Positions 54,161-63,668 are shown, numbered from the stretch's first letter. The stretch is DNA of 64,000 bases from Thermanaerothrix daxensis (GCF_001306145.1 NZ_LGKO01000005.1:434001-498000); one strand, 5' to 3'. The notes: generated by a model not told the origin, from the sequence alone. Made by a program: numbers and translations.

Positions 54161-54189
54161 AGGATAATTCAGCCCCTATAATTCGTCAA
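54161..54189 (-). promoter_or_regulatory. selC promoter
   Basis: On the minus strand TTGACG (54189-54184) and TATCCT (54166-54161) are separated by exactly 17 bases. The expected start at about 54154 coincides with the mature 5' end of the tRNA. Confidence 0.8.
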
Positions 54190-54349
54190 CAATTTGCCAA
54201 AGTGCGGGAGCAATCACCGTGCGAGTCACCAAACCTGTCATGGTTGAAGGTTCACCCGCACAGGTCGAAATTTCTCTGATTGTGGTAGAAGATCTGCCTT
54301 ATGCCGTATTTCTGCCTGCGGTGATGCGCTGGGCGGGTTGGCCGTTCAC

Positions 54350-54682
54350 TCAGGGCTGTACGGGCATCTGGCGCATGAACTCTTCGAACATTTGGCTGAA
54401 CTGAGGTGCCAGCAAGAAGCCGACTACTGAATTAACAATGGCAAGTACCAAACCCAGGCCGGAAAGGATTAACCCGGCGATGGCCATGCCCCGGCTGGTA
54501 CTGTTCAACCCCAGAATGCCGGTGATGATGCCGGCGATTGCCAAGGGAGCCCCACAGATGGGCAGACACCAGGCTAGTAACGTGATCAGGCCAAGGACCA
54601 GGGAGGCAACGGCCAGACCAGGGCGATTGGGAGAAACAGATGGTGAAGGGGGCGGGGTTGAGGGAGCGGGTTCGTAACTCAT
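54350..54682 (-). CDS. DUF4190-domain small membrane protein
   Basis: A 110-residue protein. An N-terminal proline- and serine-rich tail (about 25 residues) is followed by two hydrophobic spans, LAVASLVLGLITLLAWCLPI near 25 and IAGLILSGLGLVLAIVNSVV near 68, matching the DUF4190 pattern. Function unknown; such proteins are small inner-membrane proteins of Gram-positive and Chloroflexota genomes. It lies downstream of rnpB by 38 bases on the same strand. The region between it and selC holds nothing I can support apart from the selC promoter. Confidence 0.75.
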   Translation of the reverse strand: MSYEPAPSTPPPSPSVSPNRPGLAVASLVLGLITLLAWCLPICGAPLAIAGIITGILGLNSTSRGMAIAGLILSGLGLVLAIVNSVVGFLLAPQFSQMFEEFMRQMPVQP

Positions 54683-54720
54683 GGTTTGGGGTCTCCTTTG
54701 AATGGGGCCAAAAAACGAAG

Positions 54721-55149
54721 GCTCCAGGTCGGTCTATAAGCCGCATTCTGTCCGTCCGGTGGGTATCTCTGGTCAGCCCAGAGACGGCACCGGCCGGGAT
54801 GATCATCTATCTGGGCGAGCCGTTACCGACTCGCTCTAGCGGCCTACCCGGGGCTCCAGGGAGGCGAGCCACCTCCCGCCCGCTGACGCGGGCTTTGCCC
54901 CTGCTTGGCCTTGCTCCCGGTGGGGGTTACCTAGCCGCCTGTATTACTACAGGCGCTGGTGGTCTCTTACACCACCTTTTCACTATCACCACTCGCTCCC
55001 CCTCAGGGGTGGCGAGGGCTACCTGTTTCTGTGGCCCTATCCGGCGAGTTACCCCGCCCCGGGTATTACCCGGCACCGTGCTCTGTGGAGTGCGGACTTT
55101 CCTCAGTCTCGCGCCTGGCGAGACCGCGATCATCCGACCGGCCTGGAGC
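54721..55149 (-). ncRNA. rnpB: RNase P RNA (class A)
   Basis: Catalytic RNA that removes tRNA 5' leaders. On the minus strand the ends pair as P1 (GCTCCAGG with CCTGGAGC). Near the 5' end the conserved GAGGAAAGTCC block is present, followed by ACAGAA. The 3' region carries the GACAGAATGCGGCTTATAGA block of the universal core. About 430 bases is a normal class A length. The 3' end is followed by a run of six T on the minus strand at 54715-54710, consistent with termination. Confidence 0.95.
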
Positions 55150-55156
55150 ATTTCTT

Positions 55157-55185
55157 ATGATAACGACTTTGAGGCTTGGCGTCAA
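55157..55185 (-). promoter_or_regulatory. rnpB promoter
   Basis: On the minus strand TTGACG (55185-55180), then 17 bases, then TATCAT (55162-55157). The predicted start lies about seven bases downstream, next to the mature 5' end of RNase P RNA. Confidence 0.8.
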
Positions 55186-55312
55186 CTGGATCGCAGGACC
55201 GCTTCTTGAGGTCTATACAATGGCTAAGAAGATTGCATGGAAGGTAACTTTTCAACGAAAAAGGGGTTAAACTTTGGAGAAAAATAATGCATATGCCAAG
55301 GAGGAGCCGTTT

Positions 55313-56170
55313 ATGTCGAAAGTCGCCGTGGTCACCGACAGTACCGCTTACATTCCCAGATCACTGAGCCAGGGCCTGCCCATCTATGTGGTGCCTCTTC
55401 AGGTGGTCTGGGGCGAAGAGACTTACCGCGACGGCATAGATATTCAGCCTCTGGAATTCTACACACGCCTCAAGACCGCCAAAGTGATGCCCAGCACCTC
55501 ACAGCCCTCACCGGAAGCCTTTCGGCAGGTGTACGCCACCTTGCTGGAAGAGGACTATGATATCGTGAGCATTCACATCTCGGCGAAACTCTCCGGTACG
55601 CTGGATTCAGCCATTCAGGCGCGTGAGATGCTCAAGAGCGAACGCATCGCGCTGATAGACTCGAAGGTAACCGCCATGGCCCTGGGATATCATGTGCTCA
55701 GTGTTGCCCGGGCGGCGGCTCAGGGGGCGTCTTTCGAAGCGTGTAAAGACCTTGCTGAACGTGCGGTAAATCACACTGGCGCGGTTTTTGTTGTCAGTAC
55801 TTTGGAGTTTTTGCACCGCGGTGGGCGCATCGGCGGAGCGGCGGCGTTTTTAGGGACGGCCCTCAACCTCAAGCCTCTGCTAGAACTTCGCGATGGTCGG
55901 GTGGAGGCGGTAGAGCGCATTCGAACCATGCGCAAGGCATTGGAGCGATTGTTAGAGCTTCTGGATGAGCGTGTTGGGCAACGTTCTCCCCTGCGCCTGG
56001 CCTGCCTGCACGCCAATGCTCCTGAGGAGGCTGAGGCTCTGATGGAGCGGGTGCGTCAGCGTTACCCCCAGGAGCGGTTGGTTGAATTGGTGATGGCAGA
56101 GGTCAGCCCGGTGATCGGTACGCATACCGGGCCGGGCACCGTTGGCATTGCCTACATGGCCGGCATGTGA
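55313..56170 (+). CDS. DegV-family fatty-acid-binding protein
   Basis: A 285-residue two-domain protein of the DegV/FakB family, which binds fatty acids for phosphorylation by FakA kinases. Opening VAVVTDSTAYIP near residue 5, the TSQPSPEAFRQVY loop near 62, HISAKLSGTLDSAIQA near 85, IDSK near 113, and LEFLHRGGRIGGAA near 160 are all family blocks; the ending IGTHTGPGTVGIAY is also diagnostic. AAGGAGGAGC precedes ATG 55313, which I prefer over the TTG at 55274. No fakA is in the window. Confidence 0.9.
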   Translation: MSKVAVVTDSTAYIPRSLSQGLPIYVVPLQVVWGEETYRDGIDIQPLEFYTRLKTAKVMPSTSQPSPEAFRQVYATLLEEDYDIVSIHISAKLSGTLDSAIQAREMLKSERIALIDSKVTAMALGYHVLSVARAAAQGASFEACKDLAERAVNHTGAVFVVSTLEFLHRGGRIGGAAAFLGTALNLKPLLELRDGRVEAVERIRTMRKALERLLELLDERVGQRSPLRLACLHANAPEEAEALMERVRQRYPQERLVELVMAEVSPVIGTHTGPGTVGIAYMAGM

Positions 56171-56338
56171 GTGCCTCGACCTGAACCAACGTGCTACCAG
56201 TGGTCCGGTGGGTGGCAAAGGGCTGCTTGATCACCCCATATTTATGGGATGGACCCGGTCTTTGGCCTCTGGGGTGGACAAAGTCTGATAGAATCACACT
56301 GCTGACTCTCTCAATCATTCCACCACTCGAGGTCTGCG

Positions 56339-57658
56339 ATGCGAAACTATCCTCACATTGGCGTTCAGATTGCAGATATCTTGCTGCCGAAGCCCGGCAT
56401 TGATCTTCAAAAATGGGCTGTGATTGCCTGCGATCAATTTACCTCCCAGCCAGAATACTGGGAAAAGGTGGCTGCTCTGGTGGGTGAGGCACCCTCAACG
56501 TTTCACATGATCCTGCCCGAGGTGTATTTGGGCACCCCCGAGGAGACACGGCGCATCCAAAGTGCACAGGAAGCCATGCGCCGCTATCTGGAAGCCAACC
56601 TGTTTGAGACCTATAGTGGTCTAATCTATGTAGAGCGCACGGTGGGGGGAAAAACACGCCGGGGCTTAGTCCTGGCCCTTGATTTGGAAAAATACGAATT
56701 TACCCCCGGCGCTCAGTCTCTGATCCGGGCAACCGAGGGTACCATTCTTGAGCGCATTCCACCGCGCATGCGTATCCGCAGGGGGGCGCCACTGGAACTT
56801 CCTCACATCCTGGTGTTGATTGATGACCCAGAGCGGACAGTGATAGAGCCGGTGGCTGAGCAGTCTGAGCGCCTGCCCTTGCTCTACGATTTTGACCTGA
56901 TGCTCGGGAGCGGCCATTTGCGCGGGCGCTGGGTGGATGATCCGGCATTAGAGCAGCAGGTGGTGCAGGCGCTGGAACGCCTGGCTTCACCCGAAGTGTT
57001 TTACACCAAATATGGGGTCGAGCGTGATAAGGGAGTTCTGCTCTTTGCGGTCGGAGATGGTAATCACTCCCTGGCAACTGCCAAGTCGGTTTGGGAGGAA
57101 CTCAAAGCTCAGGTTGGTCCAGACCATCCGGCTCGGTACGCACTGGTGGAAATCGAAAATCTTTACGACGAAGGGCTGGAGTTTGAACCCATTCACCGTG
57201 TGGTCTTCAATGTGCAGTCGGACTTGGTGGCAGACCTAAAAGCCTGGTTTGGAGAGCGTCTCACACTCCAACACTATGCCGATGAAGATGAAATGGTAGA
57301 GCAGGTCCACCGCCTGCCCGTTCAAGGGGAGCATCGTTTCGGTATTATCTCCGCGCAAGGCAACTGGCTGGCAAGCATCCAGCGTCCCGATTCAAATCTG
57401 CCTGTGGGTAGTGTTCAGGCCTTTCTGGATGCCTGGCTCAAAGAGCACAAGGAGGCCAAAATTGACTACATCCACGGGCGCGAAGTGGTCAGCCGCTTGG
57501 GACGCCAGCCGGGGAATTACGGCTTTTATCTGCCCGCCATGCCCAAGACCGAGTTATTCAGGACCGTTATCCTGGATGGCGTGCTCCCCCGCAAGACTTT
57601 CTCGATGGGGGAGGCGATTGAGAAACGTTTCTACATGGAAGCGCGGCGCATCGCCTGA
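56339..57658 (+). CDS. DUF1015-family protein (SerK-like domain family)
   Basis: A 439-residue cytoplasmic protein of DUF1015, a family that includes archaeal ADP-dependent serine kinase SerK. The best family blocks are VIACDQFTSQPEYW near residue 28, and VGDGNHSLATAKSVWE near 240, whose aspartate and histidine are conserved in the family. The C-terminal GREVVSRLGRQPGNYGFYLP near 380 fits a second conserved region. In most bacteria the function is unproven, and a kinase role here is only possible. Upstream 56171-56338 contains no supported gene. It converges on the epimerase gene with 11 bases between stops. Confidence 0.8.
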   Translation: MRNYPHIGVQIADILLPKPGIDLQKWAVIACDQFTSQPEYWEKVAALVGEAPSTFHMILPEVYLGTPEETRRIQSAQEAMRRYLEANLFETYSGLIYVERTVGGKTRRGLVLALDLEKYEFTPGAQSLIRATEGTILERIPPRMRIRRGAPLELPHILVLIDDPERTVIEPVAEQSERLPLLYDFDLMLGSGHLRGRWVDDPALEQQVVQALERLASPEVFYTKYGVERDKGVLLFAVGDGNHSLATAKSVWEELKAQVGPDHPARYALVEIENLYDEGLEFEPIHRVVFNVQSDLVADLKAWFGERLTLQHYADEDEMVEQVHRLPVQGEHRFGIISAQGNWLASIQRPDSNLPVGSVQAFLDAWLKEHKEAKIDYIHGREVVSRLGRQPGNYGFYLPAMPKTELFRTVILDGVLPRKTFSMGEAIEKRFYMEARRIA

Positions 57659-57669
57659 GTGCACGGGCC

Positions 57670-58077
57670 TCAGGAGGTGTACTGGTAGAGTTCAACCAGC
57701 ACCCCGCCTGTGCTTTTAGGGTGGATGAAGGCCATTTTGCGTCCAGGAAGTTCAAGAGGGGATTCGTTGATCAAACGGATCCCCTTTTCTTTGAGGGTGG
57801 CCAGCATCTCCTCAATGTTGTCCACTTCGAAACAGAGGTGGTGCATACCCCCTCCGCGCTCAGCAATGAAGCGCGCTACGCCGGTCTCGCTGCTGGTAGG
57901 TTTGACCAGTTCAACTTCGCTATCACCGACCGGGATGAAAACCACAGTGGCCTGCTGGCTGGGCACATCCTCAATGTGATCAATCTGCAGTCCCAGTGCA
58001 TCCCGCCAGAAGGAAAGCGCAGTTTCAATGTCCGGCACAGCAATGGCAATGTGATTGATCTTTGTGATTTTCGCCAT
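57670..58077 (-). CDS. mce: Methylmalonyl-CoA epimerase
   Basis: Interconverts (R)- and (S)-methylmalonyl-CoA. The 135 residues form two vicinal-oxygen-chelate halves. Metal ligands are H10 in INHIAIAVPD, the glutamate of VELVKP near 57, H80-like in MHHLCFEVD, and the glutamate of VLVELYQ near the end. This order is the family pattern. It is 22 bases downstream of the mutase gene on the same strand, supporting a propionyl-CoA/methylmalonyl-CoA branch. Glyoxalase-like alternatives are less likely because of the pairing. Confidence 0.92.
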   Translation of the reverse strand: MAKITKINHIAIAVPDIETALSFWRDALGLQIDHIEDVPSQQATVVFIPVGDSEVELVKPTSSETGVARFIAERGGGMHHLCFEVDNIEEMLATLKEKGIRLINESPLELPGRKMAFIHPKSTGGVLVELYQYTS

Positions 58078-58099
58078 GTCCTCACCTCATGAAAACAAC

Positions 58100-59755
58100 C
58101 TAGATCCAGTTTGGGGGTTGATATTCGCCCCACACCTGACGCAGGACCCGGCAGATTTCGCCCAGGGTGATGTCATTTTCAACGCACTCGATGAAAAGTG
58201 GCATCAGATTTTCGCTACCACGGGCGGCCTGCTCCAGGCGTGTCAGCAATTCACTCACCCTGGCCGGATCACGTTGGGCGCGCAGTTCAGCCAGCCGTGC
58301 GCGTTGAGTGGCTTCGATGGCGGGGTCAACTGTCAACCGCTCTAAATCCAGTTGTTCCTCGATTTGAAAGGCATTGACCCCCACAATGATCTGCTCCTTG
58401 CGTTCCACGGCTTGTTGATAACGGTAGGCCGATTCCTGAATTTCTTGCTGCATATAACCGTTTTCAATGGCTGCCAAGGCACCCCCCATGGCGTCAATTT
58501 TCTGGATGTAGGTCATAGCCCGCTGGCTGATTTCGTCCGTCAGGTATTCAATGACATAAGAGCCGGCCAGGGGGTCCACCGTATCTGCCACCCCGGATTC
58601 ATAACCGATGATCTGCTGGGTACGCAGCGCAATATGCACTGATTTCTCAGTCGGCAACCAGAGCGCTTCATCCATTGAGTTCGTGTGCAGAGATTGTGTG
58701 CCACCCAGAACAGCGGCCAGAGCCTGGATGGTGACCCGGACGATGTTGTTCTCGGGTTGTTGGGCGGTGAGCGTGGATCCCCCGGTTTGGGTGTGGAAGC
58801 GAAGCATCCAGGACTTGGGGTCTTGGGCGTTAAAGCGTTCGCGCATAATCTGCGCCCACAGGCGCCGGGCAGCCCGGAATTTGGCCACCTCTTCCAGGAA
58901 ATGGTTGTGAGCGGCGAAGAAGAAGGATAATTGAGCCGCAAACTCATCCACCTGTAGACCGGAATCAATGGCGGCCTGCACGTAGGCAATGGCGTTGGCC
59001 AGGGTGAAGGCAACTTCCTGCACCGCATTAGCTCCGGCTTCGCGGATGTGGTACCCGGAGATGCTGATGGTATTCCAGCGTGGCACGTATTGGGCGCAGT
59101 ACTTGAACACATCGGTGATTAAGCGCATAGAGGGCCCGGGGGGGAAGATGTAGGTGCCGCGTGCCACATATTCTTTGAGGATGTCGTTCTGAATCGTGCC
59201 ACGCAACCATTTGGGGTCCACTCCCTGACGTTTGGCAACCGCGATGTACATGGCCAGCAAGATGGCGGCAGGTGCATTGATGGTCATGCTGGTGGAGACT
59301 TTATCCAGGGGGATTTCCTTGAACAGTATCTCCATATCTCGCAGGGAAGAGACCGATACCCCCACTTTGCCCACTTCGCCGGTGGCCATGGGGTCGTCGG
59401 CATCGTAGCCAATTTGGGTGGGCAAGTCGAAAGCAACTGAGAGCCCGGTTTGACCCTGGGAAAGCAAGTAGCGATAGCGCTGGTTGGATTCTTCGGCGGT
59501 GGCGTAGCCGGCGTACTGGCGCATGGTCCACAATCGCCCGCGGTACATGGTGGGCTGAACCCCGCGGGTGAAGGGATACTCACCCGGAAACCCCAACTTT
59601 TGCATGTAATCAAAGTGTTTTGGCGGAAGGGCAACACGAGGCAGTGGAATTTGGGATGAGGTCAAGAATTCCGGTTTGCGCTCGGGATATTTCTCAATCA
59701 AGGGTCGTAACGTCTGGGCTTCCCAACGTTGTTTTTCTTTTTCAAGATCCGTCAT
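58100..59755 (-). CDS. Methylmalonyl-CoA mutase, large (catalytic) chain
   Basis: The catalytic alpha-like TIM-barrel chain of the B12-dependent mutase that turns methylmalonyl-CoA into succinyl-CoA. The 551 residues start with [21 protein letters not shown] near 75, the substrate region that includes the catalytic tyrosine position, then [14 protein letters not shown] near 125, [14 protein letters not shown] near 240 and [13 protein letters not shown] near 365. It ends without a B12-binding domain; that domain is normally a separate small chain in this arrangement and is not in the window. Ethylmalonyl- or isobutyryl-CoA mutase cannot be excluded, but the adjacent epimerase favours methylmalonyl-CoA. 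GGGAG precedes ATG 59755. Confidence 0.9.
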   Translation of the reverse strand: MTDLEKEKQRWEAQTLRPLIEKYPERKPEFLTSSQIPLPRVALPPKHFDYMQKLGFPGEYPFTRGVQPTMYRGRLWTMRQYAGYATAEESNQRYRYLLSQGQTGLSVAFDLPTQIGYDADDPMATGEVGKVGVSVSSLRDMEILFKEIPLDKVSTSMTINAPAAILLAMYIAVAKRQGVDPKWLRGTIQNDILKEYVARGTYIFPPGPSMRLITDVFKYCAQYVPRWNTISISGYHIREAGANAVQEVAFTLANAIAYVQAAIDSGLQVDEFAAQLSFFFAAHNHFLEEVAKFRAARRLWAQIMRERFNAQDPKSWMLRFHTQTGGSTLTAQQPENNIVRVTIQALAAVLGGTQSLHTNSMDEALWLPTEKSVHIALRTQQIIGYESGVADTVDPLAGSYVIEYLTDEISQRAMTYIQKIDAMGGALAAIENGYMQQEIQESAYRYQQAVERKEQIIVGVNAFQIEEQLDLERLTVDPAIEATQRARLAELRAQRDPARVSELLTRLEQAARGSENLMPLFIECVENDITLGEICRVLRQVWGEYQPPNWI

Positions 59756-59875
59756 AGGATCATCTCCCGATTGACCTGAAGGTTGCGGCAATGCTAGTAT
59801 ACCGTATCCCTCATCTCGGAAAAGATAACAATTTCATGGTAAACTTTGGACAAACTTCCTAAGAGCATAGTCGCC

Positions 59876-61132
59876 ATGACTCCGTTCTTGCAATTTATCC
59901 TTGTGGCCGCCATTATTTTGTTTGCCGCAAAAGTCGGGGGTTACTTAAGCACGCGCCTAGGACAGCCTTCGGTACTGGGTGAGTTGCTGGTGGGGTTGTT
60001 GCTAGGTCCCTCATTGATTGATTTGATTCATTTGCACATTTTCACGGATGTGCATTTAGGGGAATTTGTTTATGAAATTGGCGAATTGGGTGTCCTGATC
60101 CTGATGTTTCTGGCTGGATTAGAGCTGCACATTCGCGACTTTGTCCGCAATACACGGGTTTCTCTCCTGAGCGGATCGTTGGGGGTCATTGTTCCATTGG
60201 GGCTGGGCACCTTAGTGGGCGTGCTCTCCCACCTGCCTCTCAACAGCGCTATCTTCCTGGGGCTGACCCTTGGGGCAACGAGTGTGAGCATCTCGGCACA
60301 GACCCTGATGGAATTGAATGTTCTGCGTACCCGGGTGGGGCTAGGCCTGTTGGGGGCAGCGGTATTCGATGATATTCTAGTGATCTTATTCCTCTCGATT
60401 TTTCTGGCCCTGGGTGATGGGGGCCTGACCACGGCGGCCATTTTGCCGGTGGTACTGCGCATGGCCCTATTTCTGGTGCTTTCCATTGGATTTGGGGTGT
60501 GGGTACTGCCCTGGCTTAGCCGTCGGGTGGCGGTGTTGCCGGTCAGCCAGGCAGCACTCAGTTTTGCAATTGTGATCATGCTGGTATACGGCCTGGCAGC
60601 CGAGATAATAGGTGGGATGGCTGCCATTACGGGAACTTTTCTGGCCGGTCTGATGTTTGCCCGTACTCCTGAAAAGCGGCAAATTGAAAATGGACTGCGT
60701 GCTCTGGGTTATGGCTTCTTCATCCCACTATTCTTTGTCAATGTGGGCCTTGCTGTGGATTTGCATTTGATCCGCGTGGAGACCCTCTGGATCATGCTAG
60801 GGGTGATCTTAGTGGCTATTGTGGGTAAAATTCTGGGAGCGGGGTTGGGGGCGCGCATTTCGGGGTATTCCTGGCTGGAGTCGCTTCAACTGGGGATTGG
60901 GATGGTCTCGCGTGGAGAAGTGGGATTGATTGTGGCAACCGTCGGTTTAGATAATGGCTGGCTCTCGCCGGAAGTCTTTCCAGCCATCGTGGCCATGGTA
61001 TTGGTTACCACCCTGATAACACCGCCGCTGCTACGCGCTACGTTTGTTCAGAAGAAAGAGGCGGGTGAGGTCACTGAAGCTACGGCAGAGTCTTCTGAAG
61101 AATCGGTAATAACTCTAGAGTCCAAAACTTGA
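59876..61132 (+). CDS. Cation:proton antiporter, CPA2/Kef type
   Basis: A 418-residue monovalent cation:proton antiporter domain protein with 12 to 13 spans. The start FLQFILVAAIILFAAKVGGYL, then LGQPSVLGELLVGLLLGPSL near 30 and LFLAGLELHI near 78 are family blocks, and AAVFDDILVILFLSIFLA near 160 carries the DD-like exchange pair. KefB-type cytoplasmic RCK/TrkA-N regions are absent; the tail is short and acidic. The TTG at 59846 has no site and ATG 59876 fits better. A small protein with a possible PII-like fold follows 17 bases later and may be its regulator. Confidence 0.85.
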   Translation: MTPFLQFILVAAIILFAAKVGGYLSTRLGQPSVLGELLVGLLLGPSLIDLIHLHIFTDVHLGEFVYEIGELGVLILMFLAGLELHIRDFVRNTRVSLLSGSLGVIVPLGLGTLVGVLSHLPLNSAIFLGLTLGATSVSISAQTLMELNVLRTRVGLGLLGAAVFDDILVILFLSIFLALGDGGLTTAAILPVVLRMALFLVLSIGFGVWVLPWLSRRVAVLPVSQAALSFAIVIMLVYGLAAEIIGGMAAITGTFLAGLMFARTPEKRQIENGLRALGYGFFIPLFFVNVGLAVDLHLIRVETLWIMLGVILVAIVGKILGAGLGARISGYSWLESLQLGIGMVSRGEVGLIVATVGLDNGWLSPEVFPAIVAMVLVTTLITPPLLRATFVQKKEAGEVTEATAESSEESVITLESKT

Positions 61133-61149
61133 AGAGGTGGTAATCGCTC

Positions 61150-61512
61150 ATGTTTCTCGTTTTGTTCGTTCTCAACGACCCCGAAAATCTAGATCGTCTG
61201 CTGGATGCGTGGGAGAAGGTGGGTGTGGGTGGAGTTACCATCCTGCTCAGCAAAGGGTTGGTGCGCTTTAAGGAGAGCGGTGGGGCGTGGCGGGAGGATT
61301 TCCCCCTTTTTCCTTCGCTTGAAAACTTCAAAGAGCACATTGAGAATACCAACCGTACGTTGTTCTCCATTGTAGAGGATGAAGCCACCGTTGAGCGTTT
61401 GTTGAAAGCCACAGAGCAGGTGGTAGGGAGTCTCTCTCAGCCTAATACCGGGATTATGGCGGTGATTCCCTTGGCGCGCGTGTATGGTCTAAAATATCCG
61501 CGCCGCTCGTAA
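61150..61512 (+). CDS. Small conserved protein, possibly PII-like
   Basis: A 120-residue protein not recognised as a named family. It opens with FLVLFVLNDPENLDRLLDAWEKVG, a strand-helix, then a GVTILL strand. The second half, TLFSIVEDEATVERLLKATEQVVG followed by NTGIMAVIPLARVYG, repeats a strand-helix-strand order. Two beta-alpha-beta units of about 50 residues suggest a ferredoxin-like or PII-like fold, though the PII T-loop motif is not evident. It follows the antiporter gene by 17 bases and probably shares its message. GAGG precedes the ATG. Confidence 0.5.
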   Translation: MFLVLFVLNDPENLDRLLDAWEKVGVGGVTILLSKGLVRFKESGGAWREDFPLFPSLENFKEHIENTNRTLFSIVEDEATVERLLKATEQVVGSLSQPNTGIMAVIPLARVYGLKYPRRS

Positions 61513-61549
61513 TCAGATTGCTGGGTGAAACGAGAACCCGACCAGCATT

Positions 61550-62584
61550 CTAGAGAATGAGCATTGCATCACCAAATGAATAGAAGCGGTAATTGAGGCG
61601 GATGGCTTCGCGGTAGACCTCAAGAATCCGCTCACGTCCAGCAAATGCGCTGACCAGCATCAGCAAGGTAGAGCGGGGCAGGTGAAAGTTGGTCACCAGC
61701 GCATCCACTACGCGAAACTCGAAGCCGGGGAGAATGAAAAGATCGGTTGGGCCCGCAAAAGGGGCAACCCAATCTCCAGGAGCGCCGTGGCGAGCCGCAG
61801 TTTCAAGCGCACGCACACTGGTCGTGCCCACAGCCACCACACGCTTCCCCGCGCGTTTTGTCTCGTTGACCAGCCGTGCTGTCTCGGGGGGGAGTTCGCA
61901 CCACTCGGTGTGGATGTGATGCTGGGTGGGGTCTTCCTCGGTTACTGGTGCAAAGGTATCCAACCCAATATGAAGAATCAGGCCGGCAAAACGGATTCCC
62001 TGTTGCTTGAGGTGTTCGATGAGTTCGGGAGTGAAGTGTAGACCGGCGGTAGGGGCAGCGGCTGAACCAGGTTGGCGAGCAAAGACCGTCTGATAGCGTT
62101 CGGGGTCGCGCAAGGGTTCGTGAATATACGGGGGGAGTGGCATAAGCCCGATGTGAGGTAAATAGGGTTCAATGGGTTCGCTAAAACGGATCAGACGTCG
62201 CGATCCGCCCAAATCGGCTACAACTTCTGCGGTAGGGCCGCCTTCGACTCGGAGACTTAAGAAGGGGCGGATGCGTTTTCCGCCTACCAGGGCCTCCCAG
62301 GCCTCTTCGTTCATCTTTTTAAGCAACAGCAGTTCGACCCTCCCCCCGGATGGCTTACGCGCCCAGATGCGGGCAGGAATCACCCGGGTTTCGTTCACCA
62401 CCAGCAAGTCTCCGGGGGCAAGATAGCGCCCAATGTCCCAAAAACGGGCATGCTCGAGATCGGGCCGATCTCGCCACATGACCAGCAGGCGGGCGTTGTG
62501 GCGCGGTTCAACCGGGGTCTGAGCAATGCGCTCCGGGGGCAGGTCGTAGTCAAAGTCTGAGGTTTTGAGGGGCGATTTCGACAT
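61550..62584 (-). CDS. queA: S-adenosylmethionine:tRNA ribosyltransferase-isomerase
   Basis: Transfers the ribosyl part of SAM to preQ1 in tRNA to form epoxyqueuosine. The 344 residues start with FDYDLPPERIAQTPVEPRHNARLLV, then RVIPARIWARKPSGGRVELLLL near 65, AAPTAGLHFT near 170, and VTEEDPTQHHIHTEW near 213. C-terminal VVAVGTTSVRALETAA and NFHLPRSTLLMLVSAFAG are also family blocks. It implies preQ1 supply elsewhere; the QueD-like protein at 26.7 kb lacks the catalytic cysteine and is a doubtful supplier. It is 43 bases downstream of ruvB. Confidence 0.95.
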   Translation of the reverse strand: MSKSPLKTSDFDYDLPPERIAQTPVEPRHNARLLVMWRDRPDLEHARFWDIGRYLAPGDLLVVNETRVIPARIWARKPSGGRVELLLLKKMNEEAWEALVGGKRIRPFLSLRVEGGPTAEVVADLGGSRRLIRFSEPIEPYLPHIGLMPLPPYIHEPLRDPERYQTVFARQPGSAAAPTAGLHFTPELIEHLKQQGIRFAGLILHIGLDTFAPVTEEDPTQHHIHTEWCELPPETARLVNETKRAGKRVVAVGTTSVRALETAARHGAPGDWVAPFAGPTDLFILPGFEFRVVDALVTNFHLPRSTLLMLVSAFAGRERILEVYREAIRLNYRFYSFGDAMLIL

Positions 62585-62627
62585 GGGTTAGGTAGTTGTT
62601 AGGCATGCATGGACCCGAGTGGTGGTA

Positions 62628-63659
62628 TCAGGTGAACAGCCGTGGCTGCGAATTTTCTTTCGTATAAGGAATGCCGAGGTGGGCATAAGCCAGGGGAGTA
62701 GCAACCCGCCCCTGCGGGGTGCGGTCCAAGAAGCCCAGTTGAAGCAGGTAGGGTTCGACAACGTCCATGATGGTATCGGGTTCCTCGCCGATGGAAGCCG
62801 CAATTGTGTTCAACCCCACCGGTCCCCCATTGTATTTCTCAATCACGGTACGCAATACGCGCTGGTCCACATCATCCAGCCCCAGGGGATCCACATTAAG
62901 CAGATTTAGCGCCTCGCGTGCGATTTCAGCGGTAATTTGACCCGCCGCACGCACTTGCGCATAATCGCGCACCCGACGTAGCAGTCGCAGGGCCACGCGA
63001 GGTGTGCCACGAGAGCGGCGAGCAATTTCTTCAATTCCTGCGGGGTCCGCCTGAACGCCCAGTAACATGGCAGCACGCGTCAAAATCTGGCTGATGGCTT
63101 CGAGCTCATAGTAATCCAGGCGGTAGACCGCCCCAAAGCGTGCTCGCAGAGGTGCGCTCACCAGGGCCAGACGTGTGGTGGCACCGATCAGGGTGAAGCG
63201 AGGGAGCTTCAGGCGAATGGAACGTGCTGATGGCCCTTTGCCAATGACGATATCTAAAGCAAAGTCCTCCATGGCAGGATAGAGGACTTCCTCAACTGCT
63301 TTACCCAGGCGATGGATCTCGTCAATAAAAAGAATGTCACCGGCGCGGAGGTTGGTCAGAATTGCGGCCAGATCGCCAGCGCGTTCGATGGCTGGTCCCG
63401 CGGTTACTTTAATCTCCACCCCCATCTCGTTGGCCAGGACATGAGAAAGGGTGGTCTTGCCCAGGCCAGGGGGCCCATAAAACAAGACGTGCTCAAGCGG
63501 CTCGCCGCGCTGGCGGGCAGCGGCAATGAGGATGGCAAGATTCTCTTTTAGGGTGTCCTGGCCAATAATATCATCCAAACGCCGTGGACGCAGAGCCTGA
63601 TCCAGGCGGTCATCCGGTCGGCTTTCGGGTTGCACCAGGCGTTGCTTGATCTCGTCCAT
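62628..63659 (-). CDS. ruvB: Holliday junction branch migration helicase RuvB
   Basis: AAA+ motor that moves Holliday junctions with RuvA. The 343 residues include Walker [13 protein letters not shown] near 62, Walker [11 protein letters not shown] near 110, [20 protein letters not shown] near 140 (sensor 1 block), [21 protein letters not shown] near 218 (sensor 2), and a C-terminal winged helix ending [20 protein letters not shown] 63659 follows a minus-strand TATAAT by nine bases (63674-63669), suggesting a nearly leaderless message; the longer upstream frame runs through that promoter. ruvA and ruvC are not in the window. Confidence 0.96.
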   Translation of the reverse strand: MDEIKQRLVQPESRPDDRLDQALRPRRLDDIIGQDTLKENLAILIAAARQRGEPLEHVLFYGPPGLGKTTLSHVLANEMGVEIKVTAGPAIERAGDLAAILTNLRAGDILFIDEIHRLGKAVEEVLYPAMEDFALDIVIGKGPSARSIRLKLPRFTLIGATTRLALVSAPLRARFGAVYRLDYYELEAISQILTRAAMLLGVQADPAGIEEIARRSRGTPRVALRLLRRVRDYAQVRAAGQITAEIAREALNLLNVDPLGLDDVDQRVLRTVIEKYNGGPVGLNTIAASIGEEPDTIMDVVEPYLLQLGFLDRTPQGRVATPLAYAHLGIPYTKENSQPRLFT

Positions 63660-63668
63660 GTCGGTTTG

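Noticed and set aside
54219-54404. 61-codon open frame between selC and the DUF4190 gene
   Set aside because: Starts with GTG without a ribosome site, overlaps the DUF4190 gene on the other strand and matches no family I know.
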